Source: Paenibacillus sp. FSL H8-0332
Lineage (GTDB): Bacteria; Bacillota; Bacilli; Paenibacillales; Paenibacillaceae
Assembly (NCBI RefSeq): GCF_037963835.1
Contig: NZ_CP150145.1
Span: 1,054,001-1,118,000 of the forward strand
Length of the DNA stretch: 64,000 bases
Direction: 5' to 3'
Of this stretch, positions 62,196-64,000 are shown piece after piece (within the stretch, counting starts at the first letter, position 1; every line of letters starts with the position of its first letter). Below the pieces are notes generated by a model. That model saw only the letters and a list, made by a program, of their open reading frames with translations, was not told where the DNA came from and ran no database searches. The position numbers and the translations under genes are program-made.

Positions 62196-62381
62196 CTAGA
62201 TATAGAGGAGCAGGCCGATTATAAGGAGCAGGGAGAGGAAGCCGAAGCTCCAGGCCAGGATGGTGGCGTATTTGTGCTCCCGGAGCCAGCCTCTGCTGCT
62301 GTAAATCCTGACATCTACAGCCAGCAGGAGTATAGCGGAGAATAACAGCATCCCGGCGATGCTTCCCAGTAATCGAACCAT
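62196..62381 (-). CDS. Small two-helix membrane protein, CLC_0170-like, end of ger operon
   Basis: A 61-residue protein with two transmembrane helices (about residues 5-24 and 41-60) joined by a short charged loop (SSRGWLREHK). Small proteins of this kind (CLC_0170 type) occur in germination operons of spore formers. It lies 42 bp downstream of the gerC-like gene, and the ATG has a strong AAGGAGGAGGG site. Its function is unknown. Confidence 0.68.
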   Translation of the reverse strand: MVRLLGSIAGMLLFSAILLLAVDVRIYSSRGWLREHKYATILAWSFGFLSLLLIIGLLLYI

Positions 62382-62423
62382 ACGTTCCCTCCTCCTTGCA
62401 CAGATATTGGACTGGGGCCGAAC

Positions 62424-63650
62424 TTATTTATGCTTGAGTCCGACTCTCCGGATATGCAGGGTCAGCTTGATATCCGCACCAACGCTGCTGTACATGCTCT
62501 CCCAGTCGTTCTTGTCGTGAACATGCTCCTTCCAGTAGGCCGGATGATGGCTTCTGATCATTTCGCCCATGCCAAAGATATCGGAATGATCCTTCTGCGT
62601 CTGTTTGACCAGCCGGGTCAGTACCGTCTGAATCTGCTGCTCGAAATCCCGCTCAATCTCACGCAGCTTCAGGGGAGAGTCGATGGGAATATCGCTGCTG
62701 TAATGCTCATCCAAATCCCCCTCCAGGAAAATATGATAGCTCAAATGCGGCTTGCCGTCCCTGATCTCGCTCCGGGTCCGGGTGAAGCGTTCATTAATCT
62801 GGGTCATAACGATTCCCAGGTTCCCGGTATGGAGCATGGTGGAATACCCGCCGGGGTCCATCCCCATCATGGCCATGAACCCGCCGATTTCTATAGGGGC
62901 AGTCTTGCTGACCATTTTGCCGCCGCTGAAATAAGCCAGCCCTTTGATCAGAATATTGTCCCTGTTACGCAGTGCGACATAAGGCAGATAGGCGCTTTGT
63001 CCCCATTTAGAATCTGCTGACCAGAAGGTGCCGATATAATCGCGGGGGAACTTGCCGGAGGAGACAGATTTCTCCATCATCGACAAGATATAGAGCGTAG
63101 GTACGCGCTGCAGCGGCGGATTCACATCCATAAATGCCGAAGCGCGGCCCTCGGAGACGAGCAGCCAGGTTCTGCGCCGGATTTCCGGGTTGCGCCGGAG
63201 ATAATCATTCAGCTCTGCAAGGCTGCCGCGGGCAATATCCTCGCTGATGATGACGATCCGCAGGTGGACCAGATAACGCGGGTCGGCAATCTGCTGCTGC
63301 AGGTTATTCATGGCATCGTCGAGGGAAATGCCTTGGACCGTCACCACCCAGACGGGACTGGTCTTGCTGTCGCCGGCACTCCCTCCGCCGGTGCCGGGTC
63401 CAAGGGGGACTCTGCCCGGGACGGCAATCTGTGCGGTGACACTGATCATCTCAGCCGGTAGACCGCCGTCGTGGATGTGTGTGACTCTGTCTTCCATTTG
63501 CGCCTCCTCCGCAGAGATCTTGTCAATGGACAACCCGAGAACAAGGGCGCGGTCCTCAATCTCCACCTGATCCCAGCATCCGCTGAGCAGCGGGGCAGCG
63601 ATAACCAGCATGAGCAGCAGGGCGAGTGTACGCGGAAGCTGTTTGTTCAT
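62424..63650 (-). CDS. Ger(x)C family spore germination lipoprotein (GerAC-like)
   Basis: A 408-residue lipoprotein, the C subunit of a spore germinant receptor located in the inner spore membrane. The signal peptide ends in lipobox LLSGCWDQVEIEDRALVLG (Cys about residue 24), a classic GerC start. The conserved PLQRVPTLYIL, EIGGFMAMMG and C-terminal WKEHVHDKNDWESMYSSV regions follow. The ATG at 63650 overlaps the upstream GerAB stop by 4 bp; the open frame extends to 63755 but lies inside that gene. Confidence 0.92.
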   Translation of the reverse strand: MNKQLPRTLALLLMLVIAAPLLSGCWDQVEIEDRALVLGLSIDKISAEEAQMEDRVTHIHDGGLPAEMISVTAQIAVPGRVPLGPGTGGGSAGDSKTSPVWVVTVQGISLDDAMNNLQQQIADPRYLVHLRIVIISEDIARGSLAELNDYLRRNPEIRRRTWLLVSEGRASAFMDVNPPLQRVPTLYILSMMEKSVSSGKFPRDYIGTFWSADSKWGQSAYLPYVALRNRDNILIKGLAYFSGGKMVSKTAPIEIGGFMAMMGMDPGGYSTMLHTGNLGIVMTQINERFTRTRSEIRDGKPHLSYHIFLEGDLDEHYSSDIPIDSPLKLREIERDFEQQIQTVLTRLVKQTQKDHSDIFGMGEMIRSHHPAYWKEHVHDKNDWESMYSSVGADIKLTLHIRRVGLKHK

Positions 63651-64000
63651 GGGGAAACCTTCTTCCCGTGTCGTCTGATGAGATAGACCGTCCATAAGAG
63701 CAGCGAATAGCCCAGCATCATTATCATACCGGCATTGCCCAGATGAAGAGACCACCTGTAGGTCTCGAACACATTGGAGGGCAGCATGGACAGGATGAAC
63801 ATCACCGGCAGCAATACACTTGAAGCCATACGCTGGTCGCGGAGACGCAGCAGCTTCTGCAGCAGATAAGCTGATATGTAGTAGGTCGTATAGATCGTCG
63901 TGAAGACAGAGATCACCCAGATGATAATGAAGATAGCATCCAGCCGCTCCAGGAATCCCTCGCCGAAGGCCGCCGAACGGGCCATCTCCAGTGTGGGGTA
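63647..64000 (-). CDS. GerAB family spore germination permease, C-terminal part (gene continues past the window)
   Basis: The last 117 codons of an endospore germination permease (GerAB, APC-superfamily fold). Two or three hydrophobic helices are visible (IIIWVISVFTTIYTTYYISAYLLQ; VLLPVMFILSMLPSN; MIMMLGYSLLLWTVYLI). The frame stays open to the window end at 64000, so the ATG at 63985 is internal. It overlaps the gerC-like gene by 4 bp, the usual ger operon arrangement. Confidence 0.88.
   Translation of the reverse strand, partial: YPTLEMARSAAFGEGFLERLDAIFIIIWVISVFTTIYTTYYISAYLLQKLLRLRDQRMASSVLLPVMFILSMLPSNVFETYRWSLHLGNAGMIMMLGYSLLLWTVYLIRRHGKKVSP

Noticed and set aside
1..64000. Prophage, integron or insertion sequence
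   Set aside because: No transposase, integrase, phage structural gene or tRNA attachment site was seen in any frame.

Overview
The window looks like a chromosomal segment of a Paenibacillus-type, endospore-forming Firmicute of moderate to high GC. The evidence is a spore-germination (ger) operon at the right edge, AGGAGG-type ribosome sites throughout, frequent GTG and TTG starts, a SigM/YhdL-like ECF sigma and anti-sigma pair, a YqkE-family protein, and long intergenic spacers full of short lineage-specific repeats. No rRNA, tRNA, CRISPR array, transposase or phage gene was seen.

Layout. 0-3.5 kb: end of a transketolase gene, ppnP, a secreted M14 carboxypeptidase and a decayed alpha/beta hydrolase. 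3.5-11.6 kb: a minus-strand three-gene ABC-2 exporter, a GNAT acetyltransferase, a 3-hydroxyisobutyrate-dehydrogenase-like enzyme, pgi, a YigZ/IMPACT protein with a TetR regulator, and YjbQ. 11.6-15.5 kb: a complete sulfate uptake operon (cysT-cysW-cysA-sbp) behind a promoter that carries an inverted repeat. 15.5-23.1 kb: a PhnP-like metallo-hydrolase, an ABC exporter, a Cof-type phosphatase, a DMT permease, a DUF457 membrane protein and a lipoate ligase.

23.4-37.6 kb is a late-cobalamin region. It contains cobD, cbiZ-cbiB-cobC, cobT-cobU-cobS and cobQ (plus ynfA). These make or salvage cobyric acid, attach aminopropanol phosphate, activate cobinamide and join it to the lower ligand. A three-gene module, a MocR-type regulator (DdlR-like), D-Ala-D-Ala ligase and an aminotransferase, splits the cobalamin genes and is flanked by repeat arrays on both sides.

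37.7-47.1 kb: a chemoreceptor, a queuosine-precursor transporter under a preQ1-I riboswitch, a proline peptidase, an SDR, a GNAT, an HxlR regulator and a YqkE protein. Then comes an RtcB RNA ligase plus AAA+ ATPase operon, preceded by a strong promoter, a 30-codon leader ORF, structured RNA and an intrinsic terminator. 47.5-64 kb: an ECF sigma/anti-sigma pair with an ECF-like promoter, a phosphodiesterase, a HAD phosphatase, ApbE, a TetR regulator, a multidomain SGNH hydrolase, a GT2 glycosyltransferase, a FrnE-like DsbA protein, oleate hydratase with a TetR regulator, an RluA pseudouridine synthase, and the distal part of a ger operon.

The most unusual feature is not a gene. At least seven intergenic spacers hold arrays of about 22-nt words repeated at a fixed 50-51 bp phase (often with a further step of about 61 bp), in mixed orientation, usually with a different word at each locus. 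The RtcB/AAA operon with its attenuator-like leader is the best candidate for an undescribed genetic system.
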